Counted from the first letter of the stretch, positions 51,701 to 59,923 are shown. The stretch is DNA of 64,000 nt from Gammaproteobacteria bacterium (GCA_016708925.1 JADJET010000006.1:1-64000), one strand, 5' to 3'. Translations and numbers: made by a program. Notes: a model not told the origin generated them from the letters alone.

Positions 51701-52797
51701 CGCACGGTGGCGCCGCCACCGTCGAAATCGAGCCACAGGGCGCGCTCCAGATGCAGACGGGCCGCCGCCGGATTGGCATCGCCGCGATAGTCTTCGGTGA
51801 GCGTCAGGGGCGTATCCGCGGTGACCAGATGGGTGGGCAGTCCGCCGAAATCCGGCGGCAGGTCGAGGCGCGTGGGGTCGACGGACGGCGCGCCGCCGAG
51901 TCGAACACCGCGCAAATTCGGATCGGCGCGAAACGTCCAGATCTCCTGCGCCGGCCATTGCGGGTCCAGGGGTTCGGCGGCAAAGCGCTCCGGCGCGGCG
52001 GTGTAGCGACTGTCCAGCAGCAGCCGCCATTCGCCGGGCCGCATCTGCACGCGCAGGCGACCGTCGGCTTCGATGCGGGCGGGCAGGGGCGAATCCAGGG
52101 CGATGGTCTCGGACTGCGCCGGCAGCAGTCGGCCCACCAGGATTTCCCGCGCGCTGCCGGTGACAGTGAGGCGCAGCTCGGTGTGCAGGCGCAGGGGCAC
52201 GGCGTCGTCCAGACGGCGGAACACCTCGATTTTCAGGCTGTCCGCCGCAGCGCTGTCGGCGGGGCGCCCGGCGCGCAGCCACAGCCGGTGACCGGCATCC
52301 AGCTCCGCGCGCTGTACGACGTCGTCGCGGCGCAGGGTCACCAGCGCGGTGCCCGGGTCCACGGCCAGGGACTGGGGCGGTTGCTCCCAAACGAACTGCC
52401 CCGCCACTTCATGGGCGCCGGGCCCCACCGCCAGCGCCGGGCGACCCTCGTGTTCGATCACCGGCGCGGGCGCGCCGTCGAGCATCACCGCGCGCGGCCA
52501 GTGCCCGGCATCCCCGGGCAGCATCAGCCACTGGCCAGCGGCCAGGCTCTCCCAGCGCTGATGAAACTCCGCGCCGCCCGGCGTCAGCGCGATCTCGAGC
52601 ACGCCCGGCCACAGGCAGTGGCGCAACCCGGGCTGGCGGGCGAGCTCCGGACAGCCCTGCTCGGGCTGGTCGCGCAGCACCCAGTCGCGCCAGGGCGCGA
52701 GGGGTTCGGGAATGGCCGTGCCGCCAGCGGCCGCCGGCGCGACGCCCGGCAGGGTAAACAGCAGTATCGAGAACAAGAGGTGGGCAAGGCGCTTCAT
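48757..52797 (-). CDS. Large unrecognised inner-membrane protein (1346 aa)
   Basis: I do not recognise this protein. It has a signal peptide (MKRLAHLLFSILLFTLPG), a long periplasmic beta-rich part (about 26-460), a cluster of about four membrane helices (465-560), a Pro/Glu-rich stretch, another helix near 664-688, a possible one near 705-718, a second large periplasmic beta-rich part (about 720-1145), and four C-terminal helices (1150-1315). Two cysteines in QGCPELARQPGLRHC may pair. No enzymatic motif is seen. The start at 52797 is chosen because it gives the signal peptide; an in-frame ATG at 52887 would add 30 unrelated residues. It is single, with no operon partner; a cell-envelope role is inferred only from topology. 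Confidence 0.85.
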   Translation of the reverse strand: MKRLAHLLFSILLFTLPGVAPAAAGGTAIPEPLAPWRDWVLRDQPEQGCPELARQPGLRHCLWPGVLEIALTPGGAEFHQRWESLAAGQWLMLPGDAGHWPRAVMLDGAPAPVIEHEGRPALAVGPGAHEVAGQFVWEQPPQSLAVDPGTALVTLRRDDVVQRAELDAGHRLWLRAGRPADSAAADSLKIEVFRRLDDAVPLRLHTELRLTVTGSAREILVGRLLPAQSETIALDSPLPARIEADGRLRVQMRPGEWRLLLDSRYTAAPERFAAEPLDPQWPAQEIWTFRADPNLRGVRLGGAPSVDPTRLDLPPDFGGLPTHLVTADTPLTLTEDYRGDANPAAARLHLERALWLDFDGGGATVRDRISGSLSQGWRLQAAPALALGRVAVDGVPQVVTRVPGLPGAGVEVRATELQVETIGRLASPAVGVIGWEHDFEQAGIALNLPPGWQLWHATGPDQVRTSWLSRWNLWDLFLCLLIVGATLRILGWRWSLVAAAMLALTYQEPGAPIIGWVALVAAIPLLRVLPAGRARAWLRIGAAYGLVLLVLTALGFAVQQVRAGLYPQLEQSGPINPGYDGYGGSRADSVSGVSAPMLEATVAKMKVEPAAPAPRPRYEPDEQTQTGPGEPTWRWHQVALGWNGPVRSAETVQLWLSPPWLTRSLKFLQVALVGLFLYALGAALWRAGKPPGDGRQATGHRSTGTAGTAAVLLAVLSGGAPDAARAASFPSPELLDQLKAELLRPPACAPGCGSLLEARLDVDANGIFLLRLRAAAAAPVALPLPPPAGWQPVALLRDGAPAPLARIDGAPWVSAAAGVRELVLRGEIRGDSADFRFPLPPRLVTVSAPGWQVDGLDATRLRGDTLQVQRAATGERASLLPDPAPAFVSVERRLALDLDWQLTTTVTRIAPLAGAINLNVPLLPGETVIGDQPLTAAGEMPVTLNPGQQRMQWRSQLPPGAELVLAAPQTAHWVEVWRVEASPRWHIAGAGLPAVKTPDSAHSEWRPWPGERLTLSALRPEPVAGPAVTIESAALTQRTGARGAGLTLALKLRSSLGGDYRLRLPVAGQLQRVAIDGVEQTRPEQDGEVVIPLHPGLQTAAIEWQLDTGVGTWTATPALVLPTPATNIDIDLQLPGDRWPLWLRGPDIGPAMLYWGVLLVVVGVAIALGVLVRRLGLSIPATTGQWLLLGIGMSTVSSAGSVVVVLWFFALEARRRWPPPARPALHNLVQLGLFALTLAAAACLAYTIPQSLLAAPDMQVVGNGSSHLDYRWYQDRAAGALPSGAVLSLPLWVYRLAMLVWSLWLVFALLRWVRWGWDCLGTGELWRRVEPRRKRSAAGDPPAGAP

Positions 52798-53038
52798 CGG
52801 TGGGCAACTCCCTGTGCGGACTCCGCGCAATGTAGCAGGGCGGCGCGGCGCGCACGAAGTGCCGGTAGCCGGAATACCGCCGATCATTCAAGGAATCCAG
52901 CCACGGCGTGGCGCTGCCGCCGGAAAACACCGCCAAAACGTCAACACTTTTGTCGAGTCATGTGCCTATGCTGACGACTATTGAAGCCTGAACCTGTCGC
53001 CCGGACGGCAGCCTGGGCTCACCACACGCGAGAACACC

Positions 53039-53383
53039 ATGAACAGCAGCAATGCGATCGCACGCCGACTGGAGTCGATCCAGACGAAAGCAGCGCTGCG
53101 TTCGGCGGACGTGGCCAACGTCCTCAACGTTCGACCAGAGACCGTCTCCCGATGGAACAACGGGAAGGCACTGCCGCACGCAAGCACTGAGCGACAGTTG
53201 CTTGAACTGGAGTTCATCGTCGACAAGCTGACCGATCTCTATGAGCCGCACGATGCGCGACTTTGGCTGTTCTCGCGCCAGCGCTTGCTACAGGAGCGCA
53301 CACCCGCCGACCTCATTCAGCAGGGTCAAATTGATGAGGTGCTCGCCGCCGTCAACCAACTGCTCGACGGCGTGCATCTCTGA
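53039..53383 (+). CDS. Xre/MbcA/ParS-type antitoxin
   Basis: A 114-residue protein with an N-terminal helix-turn-helix (ALRSADVANVLNVRPETVSRW, about 20-40) and a C-terminal toxin-binding domain of the MbcA/ParS/Xre type (ARLWLFSRQRLLQERTPADLI and the IDEVLAAVNQLLDG end). Such proteins neutralise RES-domain toxins and repress their own operon. The RES gene that should follow is present only as a 42-codon relic (53399-53527). In 52942-52975 upstream, CGTCA and TGACG form a widely spaced dyad that might bind it. Confidence 0.85.
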   Translation: MNSSNAIARRLESIQTKAALRSADVANVLNVRPETVSRWNNGKALPHASTERQLLELEFIVDKLTDLYEPHDARLWLFSRQRLLQERTPADLIQQGQIDEVLAAVNQLLDGVHL

Positions 53384-53398
53384 CCGGAGCGCAGCCGA

Positions 53399-53527
53399 GT
53401 GATTCACGATCCTGATCTTCTTGATCGCCTGGATGCGCTGCCGAAGGAGTCGTTCGACGGTCAGGTATATCGCGCGACTCGCTTGAGGCTCGATCCTCTT
53501 GCCGGCTCGTACAACGGCGGGCGCTGA
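53399..53527 (+). pseudogene. Truncated RES-domain toxin, N-terminal 42 codons only
   Basis: Starting at a GTG 15 bp after the antitoxin stop, the frame encodes VIHDPDLLDRLDALPKESF followed by DGQVYRATRLRLDPLAGSYN and GGR, then TGA. RES toxins, which degrade NAD+, have this opening with YRA and a GGRW motif. Here the tryptophan codon position is TGA and no RES sequence follows in any frame, so about three quarters of the toxin with its catalytic residues are lost. The relic is too short for most gene finders. Confidence 0.72.
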
Positions 53528-53741
53528 CGGCGTTCTCGACAAGGACTGAACTCCGGGGGACGCTTATTGATCCGGAAATTATGTTAACAACTACTGCCAC
53601 GAGGCGAGCATGGAAGCCAAAGCGATCTCATCCCCATCGCTTGCGGCACCGCCAGCCTCCCCGACATTTGAGGCCCGCCGCGAATCGGTCTAAGCTGCCC
53701 GCCCGCATTCTCGCCGCAAACAAAGCGTCCCAATCCTATCC
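53528..53741. other. Gap without recognisable gene
   Basis: The 214 bp between the RES relic and the HAD gene hold no coding frame with family features. A GTTAAC site and an AT-rich patch lie at 53565-53590. No clear terminator or tandem repeat is seen. It may be debris of the toxin gene region. Confidence 0.4.
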
Positions 53742-54398
53742 ATGCAACTGGCTCTCTTCGATCTCGACAACACCCTGATCGCCGGCGACAGCGACTATTC
53801 CTGGGGCGAGTTTCTGGTGCGCATCGGCAAGGTCGATGCCGAGACCTACCAGGCCGCGAACACCAAGTTCTACGCGGATTACCAGCGCGGGCAGCTCGAT
53901 ATTCACGCCTACCTGCGCTTTGCGCTGGCGCCGCTCGCCGCCACCGAGCCGGCGGAACTGGCGGTCATCCGCGAACGCTTCATGCACGAAGTGATTTCCA
54001 ATCTGTGGCTGCCGCGGGCCGAGGCCCTGATCCGCAGCCACCGCGAACGCGGCCACCGCCCGGTGATCGTCACGGCCACCAACCGCTTCGTGGTCGAGCC
54101 GATCTGCCTGAAGCTGGGTATCAGCGATATCATCGCCACCGAACCCGAGATCATCGCCGGCCGCTACACCGGCGCGGTGTGGGGCGAGCCCAGCTTCGGT
54201 CCCGGCAAGGTCAGTCGCCTGCGGGAATGGCTGGCGCAACACGGATATGCGCTCACCGGCAGCTACTATTACGGCGACTCGATCAACGACCTGCCGATCC
54301 TCGAAGCGGTAGATAACCCCATCGCCGTGGACCCGGATGACCGCCTGCGCGCGGCGGCCAGCGCGCGGGGCTGGCCGGTGATCAGCCTGCGCGACTGA
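53742..54398 (+). CDS. HAD-IB family phosphatase
   Basis: A 218-residue haloacid-dehalogenase-superfamily hydrolase of the SerB-like IB group. Motif I is FDLDNTLIAGDSD (nucleophile Asp8 in FDLDNT), motif II VTATNRF, motif IV YYGDSINDLPIL. An alpha-helical cap lies between motifs I and II (about 18-85). Likely a small-molecule phosphatase, with phosphoserine or a similar substrate possible but unproven. Followed by lgt after 56 bp. Confidence 0.88.
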   Translation: MQLALFDLDNTLIAGDSDYSWGEFLVRIGKVDAETYQAANTKFYADYQRGQLDIHAYLRFALAPLAATEPAELAVIRERFMHEVISNLWLPRAEALIRSHRERGHRPVIVTATNRFVVEPICLKLGISDIIATEPEIIAGRYTGAVWGEPSFGPGKVSRLREWLAQHGYALTGSYYYGDSINDLPILEAVDNPIAVDPDDRLRAAASARGWPVISLRD

Positions 54399-54454
54399 AG
54401 CGCGCGCCGGGAAAGCGCACAATCGCTTCTTCTTCGATAAACCCTGGGCCAATC

Positions 54455-55255
54455 ATGCTGACTTACCCCGTCATCGATCCCGTCGCGGTTGCGCTTGGCC
54501 CGGTGAAAGTCCACTGGTACGGGCTCATGTACCTGCTGGGCTTCGCGGCCGCCTGGTGGCTCGCGATGCGGCGCAGCCAGCGGCCCTGGGCGCCGGTGCG
54601 GCGCGCGCAGGTGGACGACCTGATCGTCTACGCCGCCCTGGGCGTAGTGATCGGTGGACGCCTGGGGTCGGGGCTGTTTTATAACTTCGATATCTGGCGC
54701 GCCGACCCGCTGTGGATCTTCCGGATCTGGGAGGGCGGGATGGCCTTTCACGGCGGTCTGCTCGGGGTGCTGACGGCGCTGTGGCTCTTTGGCCGCAAAT
54801 TGCAGCAGCCGTTTCTCGCCGTGGCGGATTTTGTCGCGCCCCTGGTGCCTATCGGGCTTGGCCTCGGCCGCATCGGCAATTTCATCGGGCAGGAACTCTG
54901 GGGCCGGCCCACGGACCTGCCCTGGGCCATGGTGTTTCCCCGCGACCCCGAACAGCTCGCGCGGCATCCGTCGCAGCTCTATCAGGCACTGCTCGAAGGT
55001 CTGGTGCTGTTTGCGCTGCTGTTCTGGTTTTCGCGCCGGCAACGCCCGACCGGTGCCGTCGGCGGGTTGTTCCTGACACTGTACGGACTGTTCCGGTTTC
55101 TGGTGGAATTCGTGCGCGAGCCGGACCGCAACATCGGTTTCGACCTGTTCGATTGGCTGACCCGCGGCCAGCTCCTGAGCCTGCCCATGATCCTGGCCGG
55201 GCTGCTGCTGATCGGCTGGGCCTACGGCAGCGCGCGGCAACGCACGCAGCGCTGA
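54455..55255 (+). CDS. lgt: Prolipoprotein diacylglyceryl transferase
   Basis: Inner-membrane enzyme transferring diacylglycerol from phosphatidylglycerol to the lipobox cysteine. The 266-residue protein has about seven membrane segments, the GMAFHGGLLG motif and the Lgt signature GLGRIGNFIGQELWGRPTDL. It is followed by thyA after 10 bp; lgt-thyA-folA is a common gammaproteobacterial order. Substrates in this window include LptE and RlpA. Confidence 0.96.
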   Translation: MLTYPVIDPVAVALGPVKVHWYGLMYLLGFAAAWWLAMRRSQRPWAPVRRAQVDDLIVYAALGVVIGGRLGSGLFYNFDIWRADPLWIFRIWEGGMAFHGGLLGVLTALWLFGRKLQQPFLAVADFVAPLVPIGLGLGRIGNFIGQELWGRPTDLPWAMVFPRDPEQLARHPSQLYQALLEGLVLFALLFWFSRRQRPTGAVGGLFLTLYGLFRFLVEFVREPDRNIGFDLFDWLTRGQLLSLPMILAGLLLIGWAYGSARQRTQR

Positions 55256-55265
55256 GGAGGGGAGG

Positions 55266-56060
55266 ATGCGCCAGTATCTGGATCTGATGCGCCACGTCCG
55301 CACCAGCGGCGTGCGCAAGGACGACCGCACCGGCACCGGCACGCTCTCGGTGTTCGGCCACCAGATGCGCTTCGATCTGGCGGCGGGCTTCCCGCTGGTG
55401 ACCACCAAGAAAGTGCATCTCAAGTCGATCATCCACGAACTGCTGTGGTTTCTCGCCGGCGACACCAATGTCGATTACCTCAACCGCAACGGTGTCTCGA
55501 TCTGGAACGAGTGGGCGGACGCGGCCGGCGAGCTGGGCCCGGTGTATGGCGCGCAGTGGCGCAACTGGCCGGATGGTCGCGGCGGCCATATCGATCAGCT
55601 CGCGCAGCTTGTCGGGCAAATCCGCACCGCGCCCGACTCGCGGCGCCACATCGTCAGCGCGTGGAACGTCGCGGCGCTGCCCGAGATGGCGCTCGCGCCC
55701 TGCCACTGCCTGTTCCAGTTCTATGTCGCGGAAGGCAGGCTCTCGTGCCAGCTCTACCAGCGCAGCGCCGACATTTTTCTCGGCGTGCCCTTCAATATCG
55801 CGTCCTACGCGCTGCTCACCCTGATGCTCGCGCAGGTCACCGGCCTGCAACCGGGGGAATTCATCTGGAGCGGCGGCGACTGCCATCTCTACCTCAACCA
55901 TCTGGACCAGGCCGACCGGCAGCTTGCGCGCGCGCCGCGCCCGCTGCCCCGCATGGTGCTGAATCCCGAGGTGCGCGATCTGTTCGCCTTCCGCTATGAA
56001 GACTTCCGGCTGGACGGCTATGACCCGCATCCGGGGATCAGCGCCCCCATCGCGATCTGA
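55266..56060 (+). CDS. thyA: Thymidylate synthase
   Basis: Methylates dUMP to dTMP with methylene-tetrahydrofolate. The 264-residue protein equals E. coli ThyA in length. The nucleophile cysteine is in LAPCHCLFQFYV, with RRHIVSAWN binding phosphate and DRTGTGTLSVFG near the start. A strong GGAGGGGAGG precedes the ATG. It ends one base into the folA start (TGATG), coupling the two enzymes of the folate cycle. Confidence 0.97.
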   Translation: MRQYLDLMRHVRTSGVRKDDRTGTGTLSVFGHQMRFDLAAGFPLVTTKKVHLKSIIHELLWFLAGDTNVDYLNRNGVSIWNEWADAAGELGPVYGAQWRNWPDGRGGHIDQLAQLVGQIRTAPDSRRHIVSAWNVAALPEMALAPCHCLFQFYVAEGRLSCQLYQRSADIFLGVPFNIASYALLTLMLAQVTGLQPGEFIWSGGDCHLYLNHLDQADRQLARAPRPLPRMVLNPEVRDLFAFRYEDFRLDGYDPHPGISAPIAI

Positions 56061-56551
56061 TGGACGTGGTGCTGATCGCCGCAGTGGCGCGCAACGGCGT
56101 GATCGGCGCCGGCAACGCCCTGCCCTGGCATCTGCCCGCCGACCTCAAACGCTTCAAGGCGCTGACCCTGGGCCATCCGGTACTGATGGGCCGCAAGACC
56201 TTTGAATCCATCGGCCGGCCGCTGCCGGGGCGCGCCAACATTGTGGTGAGCGGCGCTCCGGCATTCGCGCCCGCGGGTGTGACGGTGGCCGCTTCGGTGC
56301 CGGCCGGGTTGGCGTGTGCTGCGGCGCTCGGTACGCCGGTGTTCGTGATCGGCGGCGCGCAGATCTACGCGCAATGCCTGGCCCGCGCCGACCGCATTTA
56401 CCTCACCCGGGTCGATATCGAGGTGGCGGGTGATGCCTTTTTCCCTCCACTTGACGCGCGCGAATGGCGCGAGACTGCCTGCGAACACTGGCCGGCGGCG
56501 GACGGCCATCCCGCCCATGCTTTTGTCACGCTGGAGCGGCGGGGCGATTAG
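56060..56551 (+). CDS. folA: Dihydrofolate reductase
   Basis: Reduces dihydrofolate, the by-product of ThyA, with NADPH. The 163-residue protein has the opening VLIAAVARNGVIGAGNALPW, LKRFKALTLGHPVLMGRKTFESIG and VIGGAQIYAQ. The ATG shares a base with the thyA stop, so the pair is translationally coupled. Confidence 0.96.
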   Translation: MDVVLIAAVARNGVIGAGNALPWHLPADLKRFKALTLGHPVLMGRKTFESIGRPLPGRANIVVSGAPAFAPAGVTVAASVPAGLACAAALGTPVFVIGGAQIYAQCLARADRIYLTRVDIEVAGDAFFPPLDAREWRETACEHWPAADGHPAHAFVTLERRGD

Positions 56552-56596
56552 CACGCGCCTTCCCCGGCGCCGAGCCCCGGCGGGGAGGGCCGCGTC

Positions 56597-57355
56597 ATGA
56601 AAGCGCGTGGCTATGGGCTCGGGGTCATCGCCAGTGTCGCGGTCCACGCCCTGGCGCTGTCCCTGCTGGCGCTGGCCTGGCGCGCGGACTTCCAGCGCCG
56701 CGAACCGGCTTCCGGAAACACCCCAATCCCGGTCTGGCTGGTGGCGGATAAAAACCCGTCGCCCGAGGATGTTGCGTCGACCGCCGTCCAGCTCCCGCCG
56801 TCCTCGGCGCCCGCGCTTGCGACTCCACCAGCCAGCCCGCCACCGGAGCGCCAGCGCGCGCCGGAGCCGGTTCGTGAATCCACACCAGAACCCGGTACCG
56901 AACCCGCCGTCCGGCACCCGGCGCAAACGCCGCCGATCCCGCCCGCAACCCGCGTTCCCGAGCCACCGGCCCAGGGCGAGGCGCCGCCACAATCCCGGGA
57001 CGAAGTCTCGACAGAACAACCCTCAGCGCCAGCGTCCGCACCCGCCGGCACGGGGCCAATGACTGGCGCTCCGGTTGAACGGGAATATCGGGCGCTGTCC
57101 CGGCCCGAACCGGCCTATCCGCCCCGTGCGCTGGCGCGCGGGATTGAAGGCTATGTGGTGCTGGAGTTCACCGTAACGGCAGCCGGCACCACCCGCGACC
57201 TGCGGGTGCTCGAAGCCAGTCCGAGAAATGTCTTTGCTGCTGCCGCCCTGGCGGCGGCGCGCGAGTTCCGCTATCAGCCTCGCATCCAGGGCGGCGCGCC
57301 CGTGGATGTGCCGGGCGTGCGCAGCCGGATCCGGTTTCAGATCCGGCCGCGCTGA
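56597..57355 (+). CDS. TonB-family energy transducer
   Basis: A 252-residue protein with one N-terminal membrane anchor (about 8-27), a long Pro/Glu/Ala-rich linker across the periplasm (about 50-155) and a C-terminal TonB domain (about 165-250; RALARGIEGYVVLEFTVTAAG and AALAAAREFRYQPRI). It should pass proton-motive energy to outer-membrane receptors, but exbB and exbD are not adjacent. Stand-alone TonB proteins are common, so which receptor it serves is unknown. Convergent with ilvD. Confidence 0.88.
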   Translation: MKARGYGLGVIASVAVHALALSLLALAWRADFQRREPASGNTPIPVWLVADKNPSPEDVASTAVQLPPSSAPALATPPASPPPERQRAPEPVRESTPEPGTEPAVRHPAQTPPIPPATRVPEPPAQGEAPPQSRDEVSTEQPSAPASAPAGTGPMTGAPVEREYRALSRPEPAYPPRALARGIEGYVVLEFTVTAAGTTRDLRVLEASPRNVFAAAALAAAREFRYQPRIQGGAPVDVPGVRSRIRFQIRPR

Positions 57356-57371
57356 CCACGGTTGCAAGCAG

Positions 57372-59204
57372 TCAAAGCTTGCCGAGATCCCGCACCGCGC
57401 CACGATCCGCGCTGGTGGCGAGCAGGGCGTAGGCCTTGAGCGCCGCCGAGACTTTGCGCGGCCGCTTTTCGGCGGGATGCCAGCCCAGTTTTTCGCGCCG
57501 CTCCCGGCGCGTGGCGAGTTCAGCCTCGCTCACCATGAGTTCGATGGTGCGGTTGGGAATGTCGATGCGGATGGGATCGCCCATCTCCACCAGGCCGATG
57601 GTGCCGCCGGCGGCCGCTTCCGGCGAAACATGGCCGATGGAGAGCCCCGAGGTGCCGCCCGAGAAGCGGCCATCGGTGATCAGGGCGCAGGCCTTGCCGA
57701 GCCCTTTGGATTTCAGGTAACTGGTGGGATAGAGCATCTCCTGCATGCCGGGGCCGCCGCGCGGGCCTTCGTAACGCACCACCACCACGGCGCCGGGTTT
57801 GACGCGCTCGTGGAGGATGGCGTCCACCGCCGCTTCCTGACTTTCGACCACAAAAGCCGGCCCTTCGAACACCAGAATGGATGCGTCGACGCCGGCGGTC
57901 TTCACCACGCAGCCGTTGGGCGCCAGATTGCCGTACAGCACCGCGAGGCCGCCGTCCTTGCTGTAGGCGTGTGCGACGGCGCGGATGCAGCCCTCGGCAC
58001 GGTCGTCATCCAGGTTCGGCCAGCGCGTGGCCTGACTGAAGGCGACCTGGGTGGGGATGCCCGCCGGCCCCGCGAGGTAAAAGTTTTTCACACTGTCCGC
58101 GGGGTTGCGCTTGATATCCCAGGCATCCAGCGCCTCGCCCAGGGTATCGGCATACACGGTCGGCAGATCGGTCTGCAACAGACCGGCGCGGTCGAGCTCG
58201 CCCAGGATACCCATGACACCGCCGGCGCGATGCACGTCCTCCATGTGGTACTTCGGCGTGCTCGGCGCCACCTTGCACAGGTTCGGCACCTGGTGGGACA
58301 GCCGGTCGATGTCGGCCAGGGTGAAATCCACCTCGGCTTCCTGCGCCGCCGCCAGCAGATGCAGGATGGTGTTGGTGGAGCCGCCCATGGCGATGTCGAG
58401 ACTCATGGCGTTTTCGAACGCCCCGAAGCTGGCGATGGAGCGCGGCAGCACCCGGTAGTCGTCGTCCTCGTAGTGGCGGCGGGCCAGCGCGACGATGCGC
58501 CGGCCGGCTTCCAGAAACAGTTGCTCGCGATCGGCATGGGTGGCCAGCACCGAGCCGTTGCCGGGCAGCGAGAGGCCCAGCGCCTCGGTCAGGCAATTCA
58601 TGGAGTTGGCGGTGAACATGCCGGAGCAGGAGCCGCAGGTGGGGCAGGCGGAGCGCTCGTACTCGGCGACTTGCTCGTCGCTGGCGCTGTCGTCCACCGC
58701 GATCATCATGGCGTCGACCAGATCCAGCTTCTGCGCCGCCAGCCTGGTCTTGCCCGCTTCCATGGGGCCGCCGGACACGAAAATGGTGGGAATATTGAGA
58801 CGCAACGCCGCCATCAGCATGCCGGGCGTGATCTTGTCGCAGTTGGAGATGCACACCAGGGCGTCGGCGCAGTGGGCGTTGACCATGTATTCGACCGAGT
58901 CCGCGATGATGTCCCGCGACGGCAGCGAATAGAGCATGCCGTCGTGGCCCATGGCGATGCCGTCATCCACCGCGATGGTGTTGAACTCCTTGCCGACGCC
59001 GCCGGCCCGCGCGATCTCCCCGATCACCAGCTGGCCCAGATCCTTGAGGTGCACATGGCCCGGCACGAACTGGGTGAAGCTGTTGGCCACCGCGATGATG
59101 GGCTTGTTGAAATCCGCGTCGGTCATGCCGGTGGCGCGCCACAGGGAGCGCGCGCCCGCCATGTTGCGGCCGCGGGTGGTGGTGTGGGAGCGATAGGTCG
59201 GCAT
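57372..59204 (-). CDS. ilvD: Dihydroxy-acid dehydratase
   Basis: Iron-sulfur dehydratase of valine, leucine and isoleucine synthesis. The 610-residue protein begins MPTYRSHTTTRGRNMAGARS and has cluster-binding cysteines in ISNCDKITPGM and TCGSCSGMFTANSMN, the DGGLAVLYGNLAPNG segment and the C-terminal GRFSGGTSGLSIGHVSPEAA. Length and opening match E. coli IlvD. The open frame extends 34 codons upstream without homology. No other branched-chain gene is in the window. Confidence 0.96.
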   Translation of the reverse strand: MPTYRSHTTTRGRNMAGARSLWRATGMTDADFNKPIIAVANSFTQFVPGHVHLKDLGQLVIGEIARAGGVGKEFNTIAVDDGIAMGHDGMLYSLPSRDIIADSVEYMVNAHCADALVCISNCDKITPGMLMAALRLNIPTIFVSGGPMEAGKTRLAAQKLDLVDAMMIAVDDSASDEQVAEYERSACPTCGSCSGMFTANSMNCLTEALGLSLPGNGSVLATHADREQLFLEAGRRIVALARRHYEDDDYRVLPRSIASFGAFENAMSLDIAMGGSTNTILHLLAAAQEAEVDFTLADIDRLSHQVPNLCKVAPSTPKYHMEDVHRAGGVMGILGELDRAGLLQTDLPTVYADTLGEALDAWDIKRNPADSVKNFYLAGPAGIPTQVAFSQATRWPNLDDDRAEGCIRAVAHAYSKDGGLAVLYGNLAPNGCVVKTAGVDASILVFEGPAFVVESQEAAVDAILHERVKPGAVVVVRYEGPRGGPGMQEMLYPTSYLKSKGLGKACALITDGRFSGGTSGLSIGHVSPEAAAGGTIGLVEMGDPIRIDIPNRTIELMVSEAELATRRERREKLGWHPAEKRPRKVSAALKAYALLATSADRGAVRDLGKL

Positions 59205-59349
59205 GGCGAATCCCTGACGGCGATGGTTGGTCGAAACGGGTCCGGAGAATACCAGAGTCCCCGGCAGCACTGAACGCCGCCGTTCCTTCAATGGCCCTGC
59301 TATCACACAGGACGTCGCCTCTCGTTGCCCCGGAATCCGTCGGCTCGAT

Positions 59350-59583
59350 TTACTTGCTGGAAGCCGACTGTTCGAGACGTTCCGCCAACCAAACCTTAAT
59401 GATCGACTGCCGGGTAACGCCCAGGCGGCGAGCTTCCTTGTCCAGGGCTTCGATCATCCAGTCTGGAAAATCCACGTTAACCCTTTTCTGCTTTTGGAGA
59501 GGTCTACGTGCCTTGGCAATATCCAGGACAGCCGTGATATCTCTTCCGTCATCAAAATCGGCATCGAATTTTTTAGCTTTCAT
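59350..59583 (-). CDS. BrnA-family antitoxin
   Basis: A 77-residue antitoxin with a ribbon-helix-helix C-terminal region: KRVNVDFPDWMIEALDKEARRLGVTRQSIIKVWLAERLEQ carries the beta strand and two helices of the fold. The charged N-terminal half would contact the toxin. It overlaps the toxin gene by 11 bp and follows it, the usual BrnTA order. It should neutralise BrnT and repress the operon. The frame is intact. Confidence 0.85.
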   Translation of the reverse strand: MKAKKFDADFDDGRDITAVLDIAKARRPLQKQKRVNVDFPDWMIEALDKEARRLGVTRQSIIKVWLAERLEQSASSK

Positions 59584-59836
59584 AGATGGTTACCTCTTCG
59601 GGCCGAGCCCGACGAACCGAGATGATTCGGATATTTTCGCCGCGGTGGGTAACGATCGCCGACCAGTGCCGGCCCTCGATGCGGCCAATCACCAAAGTTC
59701 GCGGCTCATCAAATGTCCTTGCCGGGATTTCGATGAAGGATGGATCGCTCCAGAGCGCCTGGGCCTGAACGAAGTCAATCCCGTGTTTGCCCAAGTTTAT
59801 GCGACTTTTCTCTTGGTCGTACTCAAACGAAAGCAT
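59573..59836 (-). CDS. BrnT-family toxin
   Basis: An 87-residue ribonuclease toxin of the BrnT family (RelE-like fold). The features FEYDQEKSRINLGKHGIDFVQA, the DEPRTLVIGRIEGRHWSAIVTHRG centre and the IRIISVRRARPEEVTIYE end are the BrnT pattern. It is translated before its antitoxin with an 11-bp overlap. Both frames look intact, so the pair is probably functional. Confidence 0.87.
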   Translation of the reverse strand: MLSFEYDQEKSRINLGKHGIDFVQAQALWSDPSFIEIPARTFDEPRTLVIGRIEGRHWSAIVTHRGENIRIISVRRARPEEVTIYES

Positions 59837-59839
59837 GAT

Positions 59840-59855
59840 GTGAGAAATATATCAC
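59840..59855. promoter_or_regulatory. Candidate BrnTA operator and promoter
   Basis: GTGAGAAATATATCAC has inverted arms GTGA/TCAC and lies directly before the brnT ATG (59836). On the minus strand it contains a -10-like TATATT (59846-59851). BrnA is known to autorepress; that this dyad is the site is inferred. Confidence 0.4.
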
Positions 59856-59923
59856 TACCGGATTCCGGGCAAGGTCTCTTGCGGCTGCCACCCTGCTACA
59901 TTGCACACGCATTGGCATTTTGA

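Noticed and set aside
48997..52974. A 1325-codon open frame on the plus strand opposite the large membrane protein
   Set aside because: High-GC coding DNA often leaves long antisense frames. This one is Arg/Gln/His-rich with no family motif, while the minus-strand frame has a signal peptide and membrane helices.
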